From the NCBI GenBank assembly GCA_021731815.1, contig JAKFWO010000017.1, positions 1 to 49,220 of the forward strand: a stretch of 49,220 bases of DNA, in the 5' to 3' direction. The first letter of the stretch is position 1, and every line of letters begins with the position of its first letter. This DNA is from Hyphomonadaceae bacterium. Lineage in GTDB: Bacteria; Pseudomonadota; Alphaproteobacteria; Caulobacterales; Aquidulcibacteraceae. Positions 19,567 to 28,505 of the stretch are shown here, piece by piece. The notes under the pieces were generated by a model. That model was not told the origin of the DNA and ran no database searches. It saw only the letters and a list, made by a program, of their open reading frames with translations. The position numbers were made by a program, and so were the translations under genes.

Positions 19567-20337
19567 ATGCGATTTACAAAAACCTACACCGGGCCCGAGC
19601 CCCAGCGCGTCAATAAATGGCTGGCAGGGCTTGGAATCTGCTCGCGGCGCGAGGCCGAGCATTTGATCGCCGAGGGCCTCGTGAGCATCGATGGCGCGCG
19701 CGTGCAGGATGTCGGGCGCAAGATTGCGCCGGGCCAGACCCTGACGCTCGACCGCGCGGCAGAAGCCGGGCTTGCGGCGCAACTGACCATCGTGCTCAAC
19801 AAACCGGTGGGCTATGTCTCGGCCCAGCCCGAGCCCGGCCAGATTCCGGCCGTGCGCCTTGTCAGTCGCGCCAATCTGGTCGGCCCCGCGCCGCCCGATC
19901 CCCCCAATGCCCGAACCCGTCTTGCGCCCCTCGGGCGGCTCGACCAGGACAGCCGCGGGCTTTTGCTGCTCTCCGAGGACGGCGTGCTGGCCAGAACCGT
20001 GATCGGCCCTGAAAGCATGGTGGACAAGGAATATCTGGTCGCCGTGCGCGGCGCGGTAAACGAGGGCAAACTTTCCCTGCTGCGCCACGGACTGGAACTG
20101 GACGGCCGCAAGCTCCGCCATGCCGGCGTGCGGCGCGAAGCCGATGGCCGCCTGCGCTTCCGGCTGACGGAAGGCCGCAATCGGCAAATCCGGCGCATGT
20201 GCCTTGCGGTCGGGCTCGAGGTCAACGATCTTTTGCGGGTCCGCATCGGGCCGATCGAACTCGACGACCTGCCCGAAGGCTGCTGGCGCGTGCTGGCCCC
20301 GGGGGAGCGCGCAAAACTGCTGGCCTTTCGTGGCTGA
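19567..20337 (+). CDS. rRNA/tRNA pseudouridine synthase, RsuA/RluB/RluF family
   Basis: 256 residues. The N-terminal S4 RNA-binding domain is VNKWLAGLGICSRREAEHLI. The catalytic domain has the active-site Asp in LGRLDQDSRGLLLLSEDG and the family C-terminal signature EGRNRQIRRMC. The overall pattern (KEYLVAV, LPEGCWRVL) is nearest RluF as I remember it, so it probably makes a 23S rRNA or tRNA pseudouridine; the exact site cannot be told. The ATG at 19567 is preceded by GGAAAGGTGG, a good ribosome-binding site. An upstream in-frame start inside the repeat array is unlikely. Confidence 0.9.
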   Translation: MRFTKTYTGPEPQRVNKWLAGLGICSRREAEHLIAEGLVSIDGARVQDVGRKIAPGQTLTLDRAAEAGLAAQLTIVLNKPVGYVSAQPEPGQIPAVRLVSRANLVGPAPPDPPNARTRLAPLGRLDQDSRGLLLLSEDGVLARTVIGPESMVDKEYLVAVRGAVNEGKLSLLRHGLELDGRKLRHAGVRREADGRLRFRLTEGRNRQIRRMCLAVGLEVNDLLRVRIGPIELDDLPEGCWRVLAPGERAKLLAFRG

Positions 20338-20417
20338 CACCGCATTTTCGGCTGGCCGGTCGAAAAAAACCCGATAGAGGTCTGCTTTGCGTCCCTCCCG
20401 CCCTTCCGGTGCCGTTG

Positions 20418-21314
20418 ATGACTCCCGAAACCCGCATCGGATTATACTCGGCCTTTGGGGCCTATCTTATCTGGGGGGTCTTGCCGCTTTATCTCAAATG
20501 GCTGCAAATCGAGGGTGTCGAGAACGCGCTTGAAATCGTCGCCCACCGCATTTTGTGGGCAGTACCCTTTGTCGGCCTGTTTTTGTGGCGCACGGGGAAA
20601 TTGGGGAAGGTGCGCGAGGCGCTTGGTTCGCGACGCCTGCTCATCGGGCTCAGCCTGTCGGCGATCCTGATCGGCATCAATTGGGGGATCTATACCTGGG
20701 CGGCAGCCAATGGCCGCATTCTCGAGGCGAGCCTCGGCTATTACATCAATCCCATCATCAATGTGGCGCTGGGCACGCTGCTCCTGCGCGAGAAAATGCG
20801 CGCCTGGCAATGGCTGGCTTTTGCTCTTGCCGCGAGCGGCGTGGTCTTCCTGACCGCGGCACTCGGCCAATTGCCGTGGATCTCGCTCACGCTCGCCTTC
20901 AGCTTTGCCTTTTACGGCTTCGTGAAAAAGAAGCTGCTGTTTGATGCCCCGGCGGGCTTCTTTGTCGAGGCCCTGCAGCTCGCCCCGATCGCGGGGATCT
21001 ATGTGCTGATGCTGGCAGGCAAGGGCGTTTCGAGCTTCGGAGCCGAGCCCCTGGCGAGCCTGCTGCTGATCCTGACCGGGCCGGTGACAGCGCTCCCGCT
21101 CATTCTGTTTGCGGCAGCGGCAGCCCGGCTCAAGCTCACCACAATCGGCTTCATCCAGTATTTTTCCCCGACCCTTCAGCTTCTCATCGCAATCTGGCTG
21201 GGCGAGCAATTCACACCCGTCCATGGGGTGACCTTCGCCTGTATCTGGGCGGGCCTTGTCATCTATTCCCTCGACAGCCTGGCCGCCGAACGTCACCGCC
21301 GCGCGGCTCTGTAG
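20418..21314 (+). CDS. rarD: EamA-family transporter RarD
   Basis: 298 residues with about ten hydrophobic segments, the size and pattern of RarD (chloramphenicol-sensitivity protein family, drug/metabolite transporter superfamily). Typical stretches are GLYSAFGAYLIWGVLPLYLKW at the N-terminus (ATG 20418), INWGIYTWAAANGRILEASLGYYINP and TIGFIQYFSPTLQLLIA. The transported substrate is not known. The gene ends inside a GC-rich inverted repeat and converges with the broken TonB receptor gene. Confidence 0.92.
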   Translation: MTPETRIGLYSAFGAYLIWGVLPLYLKWLQIEGVENALEIVAHRILWAVPFVGLFLWRTGKLGKVREALGSRRLLIGLSLSAILIGINWGIYTWAAANGRILEASLGYYINPIINVALGTLLLREKMRAWQWLAFALAASGVVFLTAALGQLPWISLTLAFSFAFYGFVKKKLLFDAPAGFFVEALQLAPIAGIYVLMLAGKGVSSFGAEPLASLLLILTGPVTALPLILFAAAAARLKLTTIGFIQYFSPTLQLLIAIWLGEQFTPVHGVTFACIWAGLVIYSLDSLAAERHRRAAL

Positions 21315-21326
21315 GCCGCGCGGCGG
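21296..21326. terminator. GC-rich inverted repeat at the rarD stop codon
   Basis: A perfect 12-bp stem (arms 21296-21307 and 21315-21326, CCGCCGCGCGGC and its complement) surrounds the 7-base loop TCTGTAG, whose last three bases are the rarD stop codon. No T-tract follows on either strand, so it is not a standard intrinsic terminator. Its place between convergent genes suggests a barrier or mRNA 3'-end stabiliser. Confidence 0.55.
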
Positions 21327-21354
21327 GACGTCATTACCTCACGAGGTCAGCGTC

Positions 21355-23921
21355 TCACCAGGTCAAGGCCACCCGCCCATACACAAAGCGGCCATTGAAG
21401 CCGAAGGGCGAGAAGCTCGAAAAGGGCAGGAAGAAATTATTGGCCGAGAAATTCCCCGTGAACGGTGCCGGACGCGGCCCGGTCGGCAGGGCAGTCGGAT
21501 AGACATCGAACAGATTATTGACCCCGAAGGCGAATTTCAGATTCTTGTGAACATCGGCCCGGATTTCGAAATCGGCGAGCCATGCCGCCTCGATCAGCAA
21601 ATCGTCCTGACCATTGGCGGGGGTCCCCGGCGACAGGACTTCACCAAAGCGCGTGCCACGCAGGGTCGCGGAAACCGGACCAAGCTCCCAATCTTCCGAC
21701 AGGGTGATCTTGGTGCGCGGCTGCCCTTGTTCGAGGCGCAGCGATTCGAGGCGCCCGAACAGGGTGACATTGGTAGTGGCCAGCGGCCCGGGGGCTGCGA
21801 GAATCCGCTCGATGATGTTCTGGTTGTAATTGAAGGCCGCCGTGGTGGAGAAAGTACCAAAGCGCGGCGTATTCACACGATAGCTCGCCACCACATCCAC
21901 GCCCCGGGTGCGCTGGTCGAGCCCGTTGACGAAGAAGCGCGCGGAGCTGACATTGTTGATGCCGGCCGCCTGAAGAATTCCGACCACGGCAGCACCCTGC
22001 AGATTTTCCGACACCACGATACGGTTATCGATCGTGATGCGGTAGAAATCGGCCGTGATGGACAGATTCTTGATCGGATTGAGAACGAGGCCGCCCGAAT
22101 AATTGACCGAGGTCTCGGGAGCGAGCGGGGTTGCGCCCAATGCCACCGCCACCGGATCATTGACCGGTACCGTCAGGATTTCCAGCAAGACGCCATTGAC
22201 ATTGTTGGTCGCCGTCGTCTGGAAGAATTGCTGGTGCAAGGACGGCGCACGGAAGCCGGTCGATACCGCACCGCGGATGGACAGGAATTTCGCCACTTCA
22301 AAGCGCGTGGCAACCTTGCCGTTCACATCCGAGCCGAAATCCGAGTAATCCTCGAACCGGCCGGCAAAGGCGATATTCCAGCGACTGGTGATATCGGCGT
22401 CGATGTCGAAATAGAAGGAATAGCTGGTTCGGTCAGCCTCGAGATCTTCAGGAAAGCCCGGAAAGACCTGCGCGCCGGTTGCCGCACCGAGCGACGCGAA
22501 AGGCCCGGCTGCGAAGGACTGGAATTCCCCCTGACGGATGCGGAATTCCTCGCGGCGGAATTCACCCCCCAATGCGACCGAAACCGTGTCAATGACCGGA
22601 ATTTCGAAGGTGCGCTGGAGGTCGCCATTGACCGTTTGCTGGTTGAAGCGAAGACCGCCCGAATCGAATTCGGTCTGGCTCGCCGAACCAAAGGACGTGT
22701 TGAAGCTGTCCGACACCCCGAATTCGAATTTGTTATTGCCGTGGACGGCCGACAGATCATAATTCCAGCCGAGCACCGTACCCCGGACACCGCCGAGGAT
22801 CGAGAAATCCTGCAAGCGGGTATTGATCAGCGGCAAAAATCCTTCCGGCGCGAACGGAATGAAGGCCGTGGTCGAGGCGCTGAAATTGCGGTTGCGCGCA
22901 TCATTGGCCCGGCGGTTGAAACCGGCGCTTTCGCCGTTGCGGTCGCCAAAGCTCAGGGTACCATAGACCTCGATCGCCGGAGTGAATTCATAGCCCGCAT
23001 TGACGAACAGGTTGATATCCTGGGTCGCGGCATCCCCGAAGCGGTGGTTGAGGCGGTTGAACCCCGCCTCGCGCGGGTCCGTCGTGCCCGGAAAATTCGG
23101 CCGGAGATCGAAGCCGGCGCGATTGGTGTCGTCCCGGTCGCGATATTCGACGGTGAGATTGACGAAGCCGTTATCGCCGATCGGTGCGCCGACATTGGCC
23201 GCAACCGTCACAGTCGCGCCGTCGCGGGCGCGGCGCTCGCCATCCAGGATCGGGGTGAAGGTACCGTCCGACCGCAACGGAAAGGTTCCGTTGGCTGCCT
23301 GAACGATCCCCGTGACATTGGGAACACCGTCCAGCGTCGTGATATAGGAACCGAATGTGGTGGTCAGCGAGCCGCCATTATTGTTCTTCTTGAGAACGAT
23401 ATTGAGGACGCCGGCAATGGCATCCGAGCCATATTGCGCCGCCGCACCATCGCGCAGCACTTCGATCCGCTCGATCGCCGCGGTCGGGATGAGATTGAGA
23501 TCAACCGCCGCCGATCCGCGTCCCACCGAGCCATTGATGTTGAGCAGTGCTGTGACGTGCCGGCGCTTGCCATTGACCAGCACCAATATGTCTGGTCCGG
23601 GCCGAGGCCGCGCAGGGTCGCGGGGCGGATGACATCGGTCCCGTCGGTCACCGAAGGCTGCGGGAAGTTAAAGCTCGGCACCAGCACATTGAGGATGCGG
23701 TTGACCTCGGTATAGCCCTGGTTGGAGACCGCCGCGGCGCTGATGATGTCGATCGGCACGGGGCTGTCGGCCAGTGTCCGGTCGAGCCGGCGCGTACCCG
23801 TGACGATGATTTCGTCGGAGGCTTGCGCCTCCTCACCGGCCGGTGCTTCCTGCGCGAAAGCAGGCACGGAAATTCCCGAAAGAGCGACGGCACCCAACAA
23901 TAATGCGCGAAAACGAGACAT
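21355..23921 (-). pseudogene. TonB-dependent receptor, frameshifted by a 2-base insertion
   Basis: The start ATG 23921 is preceded by GGAGGGAAAG. The first frame gives a signal peptide (ending PAFAQ), the TonB box IIVTGTRRL and the plug through RGLGPDQT. At about 23586-23589 two extra bases (TA/AT) turn ACA TTG GTG into ACA TAT TGG, and the frame ends downstream in nonsense (stop at 23364). The other frame resumes with LVLVNGKRRH and stays open to 21355, ending in the barrel terminus GRVALTW. Removing the two bases gives about 854 residues with no other defect. It is either a very recent mutation or a sequencing error; if the latter, this is an intact receptor. The substrate is unknown; the plug lacks features specific for a ligand. 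Confidence 0.85.
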
Positions 23922-23936
23922 CTTTCCCTCCAGGAG

Positions 23937-23948
23937 CAGAATATTCTG
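23937..23948. promoter_or_regulatory. Palindrome CAGAATATTCTG in the leader of the frameshifted receptor
   Basis: A perfect 12-bp palindrome 15 bp upstream of the receptor ATG and immediately 5' of its ribosome-binding site. Its placement would let a bound protein block transcription or translation initiation. The regulator is unknown and a chance palindrome is possible. Confidence 0.35.
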
Positions 23949-24156
23949 AAATTAATCGCCCGACGGCGCTTTACAATTTTGTTGCAGATAAAGCATGAAT
24001 TGACCAGAGCGCCGCAGCGCTCCGGTTTTTGCTCTTTCTCGATCCTGTGTCTGTTTTTTTTGGTCCATTCCAGCCCTGACAAGGTTTTTCGTCCCGTGGC
24101 GAAGTTGCGACGAATGTGGCGGAATAGTCACATCTGCGCATTCCTTGCAGAGCAGC

Positions 24157-25419
24157 TCAGCCCGCAATCACAGCATGGCGGGCCCGTGTCGCGTGGCGGG
24201 CGACAAAAAACGATCCGGCAACCAGCAGGGCTGCCACAAAAAATGCCGCACCAGGCAGTCCGGCCGAGATCGCCGGAGAGACACCAAACGCCAGCGCGCT
24301 GGTGAACAGGATCGGCGCGGGAATGGCGGCGGCCGCGGAAAGTCCCGAGACCGCCCCTTGCAGACGTCCCTGGGATTCGGGCCCGACCTCGCGTGACATC
24401 AGGGCCTGGATGGACGGCCCGCCCAGGCCCCACAGCGCCATGACCGGGACCGCGAGCAGAAAGGTCGCCCCTGTGGGCGCGAGGCCATACCCACAAAACC
24501 CAAGCGTCCCGGCGGCCATGCTGATGAACAGGGTGCGCCGCTCGCCCAGGCGTTTCACGACGGGTCCGACCAGCCCCCCCTGCACCGCCATCCCCGACAG
24601 GCCGACCAGCGCGAGCGACAGGCCGGTTTGCGTCTCCGTCCACTGATAGCGATGGGCGGTGTAGAGCACGAAGGTCGCAGGCAGGACATAATGGGCGAGG
24701 TCATTGAGCGCCTTGACGCAGCCCAGCCCGGCGAGACCCGGTTTTTCCAACAGAAAGCTCATCCCGCGCAGGGGATTGGTCTTGCGCCAGTCAAACGCAG
24801 TCCGGTTTTCGGGCGCAAGGCTTTCCGGAAGCACGAAAACACCCCACAGCGCATTGAGCATGCTCAGGATTCCGGCCACCCAGAAGGGCGCACGCGGATC
24901 GAGCCCCCCGAGAAGCCCTCCGATCGCCGGGCCGATCACAAAACCCAGGCCGAAAGCCATGCCCAGCAACCCGAAGCGGCGCGCGCGCGCTTCGGGTGCC
25001 GTGATGTCGGCCACATAGGCAAAGGCGGTGGAAAAGCTCGCCGCCGTCACGCCCGAGGCCAGCCGCCCCACAAACAGCCAGATGAGATCGGGGGCGAGCG
25101 CCATGACGAAATATTCGAAGCCGAGGCCGAGATTCGAGATGAGAATCACCGGCCGGCGCCCCACCTTGTCCGACAGCGCGCCGATGGCGGGCATGGCCAG
25201 AAATTGCGCGATGCCCCATGCCGCGCCGAACCAGCCGACGATATAGGCCGCCCGCGCCGTGTCCCCGCCCTGAAATTCCTTGATCAGCACCGGCAACACC
25301 GGAACGATCAGCCCGATCGCCATCACATCGAGCAAAACGGTCACAAAAATGAAGGCCAATGCCGCCTTGCGCGGTTGCGTCGTCTTGTCCGAACCGGTCG
25401 GCGCAGGAATTTCGGTCAT
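24157..25419 (-). CDS. MFS transporter, TetA-like drug:H+ antiporter branch
   Basis: 420 residues, 12 predicted membrane segments. It starts at ATG 25419 (MTEIPAPTG). Features: LLDVMAIGLIVPVLPVL in the first helix, motif A between helices 2 and 3 as GALSDKVGRRPVIL, GRLASGVTAASFSTAFAYVAD in helix 4 and GPAIGGLLGG in helix 5 (motif C-like). This resembles the TCR/TetA group, but membership does not prove tetracycline export; many such genes export unknown compounds. The gene is divergent from lpdA. Confidence 0.85.
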   Translation of the reverse strand: MTEIPAPTGSDKTTQPRKAALAFIFVTVLLDVMAIGLIVPVLPVLIKEFQGGDTARAAYIVGWFGAAWGIAQFLAMPAIGALSDKVGRRPVILISNLGLGFEYFVMALAPDLIWLFVGRLASGVTAASFSTAFAYVADITAPEARARRFGLLGMAFGLGFVIGPAIGGLLGGLDPRAPFWVAGILSMLNALWGVFVLPESLAPENRTAFDWRKTNPLRGMSFLLEKPGLAGLGCVKALNDLAHYVLPATFVLYTAHRYQWTETQTGLSLALVGLSGMAVQGGLVGPVVKRLGERRTLFISMAAGTLGFCGYGLAPTGATFLLAVPVMALWGLGGPSIQALMSREVGPESQGRLQGAVSGLSAAAAIPAPILFTSALAFGVSPAISAGLPGAAFFVAALLVAGSFFVARHATRARHAVIAG

Positions 25420-25623
25420 TGCCTGATTCTTTCCATGAACACTCTGTCTTAGCCCGCTTGTTCGACAGCGCCAAGGGTACCGACAGACGGACAAAATCGT
25501 GCCGCGTCATGCATGATCGCATGCGCCAGTTCCGGGAAACGGCGCGATTGGTGTTTTGCCAAAGCCGCCGAACCGCTCTAGACCAAGACGATCCATGTTT
25601 CGAAACTGCCGAGGAGCGTCGCA

Positions 25624-27027
25624 ATGTCCGAACCCTATGACCTTATCATCATCGGCGGCGGTCCCGGCGGCTATAATTGCGCAATCCGGGCCGGCCAATT
25701 GGGCCTTCGCACTGCCATCGTCGAAAAGAGCCCGACTTTGGGCGGCACCTGCCTCAATGTCGGGTGTATCCCTTCGAAAGCGCTTCTCAACGCGTCGGAG
25801 AAATTCGAGGGGGCATCCCGCCATTACGCCGAATACGGGATCGAGGCCGCCGGGGTAAAACTCAATCTCGGGAAAATGATGGCGAAGAAGGACGAGGCGG
25901 TGAGCGGCCTCACCAAAGGCGTCGAATTCCTGATGAAGAAGAACAAGGTGGATTATCTCAAGGGGATGGGGCGGATCGTCAGCGCCGGACAGGTGGAAAT
26001 CACCACCCCGGATGGCAGCAAGGCGCTCCATGCCACCCGCAATATCGTCATCGCCACCGGCAGTGAATCCGCCGGCCTGCCGGGCATAGAGGTCGATGAG
26101 GAACGCGTGGTCAGCAATGTGGGCGCGCTCCGGCTGTCAAAGGTCCCCGGCCGGATGGTCGTGATCGGGGCGGGCGTCATTGGCCTCGAGCTCGGTTCAG
26201 TCTGGCGGCGCCTGGGTGCGGAAGTCACCGTCGTCGAATATCTCGACCGGGTCACGCCGAGTGCCGATGTCGAAGTTAGCCGGCAATTTCAGCGAATCCT
26301 CGCCAAACAGGGGATGATTTTCGAGCTGGGAATGAAAGTACTCGCGGTCGAAAAACTGAAATCCAAACTCAAGATAACGGTGGAACCAGCACAGGGTGGC
26401 GAAAAAAAGATGCTGGAGGCCGATATCGTCTTGCTGGCGATTGGCCGCCGACCCTTTACCGCGGGTCTCGGCCTCGAAGCCGTCGGAATCAGGACCGATG
26501 CGCGCGGCTTCGTGTTGACTGAACATCTGCGCACGAATATTCCGGGAATCTGGGCGATCGGAGATTGCACCCATGGGCCGATGCTCGCCCACAAGGCCGA
26601 GGACGAGGGGGCCAATCTGGCGCAGATCATCGCCGGCAAATGGGGCCATGTCAATTACGATGTGATTCCCAATGTGATCTATACCCATCCCGAAATGGCC
26701 TCGGTGGGCAAGACCGAGGAAGAGCTGAAAAACGCCGGCATCGCCTATAAGACAGGGAAGTTTCCGTTCACCGCCAATTCCCGCGCGCGCGCCAACCAGG
26801 ACACGGATGGGTTCGTGAAAATCCTCGCCGATGCGAAAACTGACCGGATTCTGGGCTGTCACATGATCGGGGCCGGAGTCGGGGAAATGATCGGCGAGAT
26901 TTGCGTTGCCATGGAATTTGGCGCATCTTCGGAAGACGTTGCGCGCACCTGCCACGCCCATCCCACCATGAGCGAGGCACTGCGCCAGGCGGCCATGGGC
27001 GTCGAAGGCTGGACGATGCAGATGTAG
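25624..27027 (+). CDS. lpdA: Dihydrolipoyl dehydrogenase
   Basis: 467 residues. It is the E3 flavoprotein that reoxidises dihydrolipoamide in pyruvate, 2-oxoglutarate or branched-chain dehydrogenase complexes or the glycine cleavage system. FAD-binding [10 protein letters not shown] (11-20), redox disulfide Cys43/Cys48 in [16 protein letters not shown]-binding [13 protein letters not shown], and the C-terminal interface motif [10 protein letters not shown] with the catalytic His-Glu pair nearby. No E1 or E2 gene is adjacent, so this copy is not in a complex operon and the served complex cannot be told. Confidence 0.96.
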   Translation: MSEPYDLIIIGGGPGGYNCAIRAGQLGLRTAIVEKSPTLGGTCLNVGCIPSKALLNASEKFEGASRHYAEYGIEAAGVKLNLGKMMAKKDEAVSGLTKGVEFLMKKNKVDYLKGMGRIVSAGQVEITTPDGSKALHATRNIVIATGSESAGLPGIEVDEERVVSNVGALRLSKVPGRMVVIGAGVIGLELGSVWRRLGAEVTVVEYLDRVTPSADVEVSRQFQRILAKQGMIFELGMKVLAVEKLKSKLKITVEPAQGGEKKMLEADIVLLAIGRRPFTAGLGLEAVGIRTDARGFVLTEHLRTNIPGIWAIGDCTHGPMLAHKAEDEGANLAQIIAGKWGHVNYDVIPNVIYTHPEMASVGKTEEELKNAGIAYKTGKFPFTANSRARANQDTDGFVKILADAKTDRILGCHMIGAGVGEMIGEICVAMEFGASSEDVARTCHAHPTMSEALRQAAMGVEGWTMQM

Positions 27028-27083
27028 CATTACCAAAACCAGGTCAGGGCAGTTGGCGGGGGCCGCGATGACACGAGGAAAAC

Positions 27084-27731
27084 ATGACGCGAAGAGAATC
27101 TGACGGTCGCAAACGGGCGTTTCGGCTCTGGTTCCCCTTGGTCTGCGCATTGACACTCACGGCCTGCGGGCCCGCAAAGCCCGCTCAAACCGACGCAAAA
27201 CCGGCCAGCGGCGTCCAGACCGCAGCCAATGCCCCGGGCGCTCCAGCCGCCAAATGCGCGGCGTCGGTCGATGCGGCATGGGCAGGGGCCAGCGGCTATA
27301 TTTTACGGGCATCGGCGGCCGGGGAAAGCTGCAATTCGGCCGCAGTCGCGATCGAGGTGCTCGGCCCCGCAGGCGAAGCGGTGTTCCGCGACGATTATTC
27401 GGGTGCCGATCTGCCGATCTTGTTCGATGGCCTGCGTGACGAGAACGGATTGCGCGCCAGCCTGAAATCCTGGCTCGCCGATTCCGAACGCAATCAATCC
27501 GCCGGTGAATTGCCCCAATGGCTGCCCGGTGCCGAAGGCCCGGCGACGCCCGCAGGCGAGGGTGAATTCCCCTTTTATCCGACAGAAGGCATGGATCAGA
27601 CCCGCTACGAGGCGATCCGCGCCACCAACAGCCCCCTGTTTTGTTTCCTTCAGGGGGCCGAAAGCACCAAATGCCTCACTTTTGAGCATCAGGCGCTGAT
27701 GGTGATCGGCCTGCAGGTCATACCGGGCTGA
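27084..27731 (+). CDS. Hypothetical lipoprotein
   Basis: 215 residues. A basic N-terminus (MTRRESDGRKR) is followed by a hydrophobic stretch ending in the lipobox LTAC (Cys28), then a Pro/Ala-rich linker and a domain of about 160 residues with several cysteines (CAASV, ESCNSA, FCFLQG, TKCLTF). I do not recognise the domain. It probably sits in the periplasm, anchored to a membrane. It lies 56 bp downstream of lpdA on the same strand and may share its transcript. Confidence 0.7.
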   Translation: MTRRESDGRKRAFRLWFPLVCALTLTACGPAKPAQTDAKPASGVQTAANAPGAPAAKCAASVDAAWAGASGYILRASAAGESCNSAAVAIEVLGPAGEAVFRDDYSGADLPILFDGLRDENGLRASLKSWLADSERNQSAGELPQWLPGAEGPATPAGEGEFPFYPTEGMDQTRYEAIRATNSPLFCFLQGAESTKCLTFEHQALMVIGLQVIPG

Positions 27732-28032
27732 GGCGTTTTGTCGGACAAGACGTCAAATATCTGACATTGCATGATTTTTCAACCCGGTCCCTGATCGGAC
27801 GCGAAATATTGCTGTGGCCTGTTACCCCACACCATCCGGGCAATGCGGAGCCGCCAGGAACCCCGATTTTGCCAATATTCGGCCCTGACCAAGCGTTTGG
27901 TCAAGAAAACGTGTGAAGGCATTGGCAGAAATCACGTTTTCACGGATTGACCCGAAGCGCTTCAATCGTCATCCTTGGCACCGGAATTCACAAAACCTGA
28001 TGATTCTCACTTGCTTGCAGGGTTCGCCTCCC
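27732..28032. other. Leader region of ihfB
   Basis: 301 bases without a clear gene. It contains a perfect inverted repeat TGACCAA-GCGT-TTGGTCA (27886-27903), the 10-bp palindrome GAAGCGCTTC (27954-27963) and the pair AACGTG/CACGTT around 27908-27939. An in-frame GTG at 27913 could extend IHF-beta by 40 residues, but the extension does not resemble the family. Confidence 0.6.
27886..27903. promoter_or_regulatory. Inverted repeat TGACCAA-4-TTGGTCA upstream of ihfB
   Basis: Perfect 7-bp arms around GCGT, 130-147 bp upstream of the chosen ihfB start. It could be an operator for a dimeric regulator or a small hairpin. No matching second site was noticed. Confidence 0.4.
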
Positions 28033-28332
28033 GTGGTTCGTTCAGAGCTTATCGCTACCCTTTCCGACCAAAATCCGCATCTGCGTCCCGCCGATGTCGA
28101 GCGCCTCGTGGATATCGTGTTTGACGAGATCTCGGCGGCTCTTGCGCGCGGCGATCGCGTGGAATTGCGCGGATTCGGTGCCTTTTCGGTACGCAAGCGG
28201 GCTGCGCGGACCGGACGCAATCCCCGCACCGGAAAACCGGTCGAAGTTGAAGCCAAGGCCGCGCCCTTTTTCCGGGCAGGCAAGGAATTACGCGCGCGGG
28301 TTGACAAGGGCGAGACGCCCAAGGGAAAATAA
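28033..28332 (+). CDS. ihfB: Integration host factor subunit beta
   Basis: 99 residues from a GTG start at 28033, which gives the family N-terminus [13 protein letters not shown] is the sequence-specific DNA-bending heterodimer (with IhfA) used in transcription, replication and recombination. Typical features: [27 protein letters not shown] and the DNA-intercalating proline, Pro64, in the arm [15 protein letters not shown]. An upstream in-frame ATG (28000) and GTG (27913) exist but would add non-family sequence. In many proteobacteria ihfB follows rpsA; here it stands alone upstream of nadE. Confidence 0.94.
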   Translation: MVRSELIATLSDQNPHLRPADVERLVDIVFDEISAALARGDRVELRGFGAFSVRKRAARTGRNPRTGKPVEVEAKAAPFFRAGKELRARVDKGETPKGK

Positions 28333-28505
28333 CCCTGCGCGCCGGTCCTTCGTCTCGGGAATATATCCGCCTGGGCAGGCCGTCGGGAGGTGCCCGCCAA
28401 ATATCCTTCACCCCCAATGTTTTGACATGTTGAAGCACGCACTGATCGGGCTCACATTCACTGCCGCGACCCTCACGAACATGCCCGGGCTTTCACGAGG
28501 CGGCG

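Noticed and set aside
21256-23715. Open frame of 819 codons on the plus strand
   Set aside because: It is antisense to the TonB receptor gene, whose protein motifs are unambiguous. Long antisense frames are common in GC-rich DNA.
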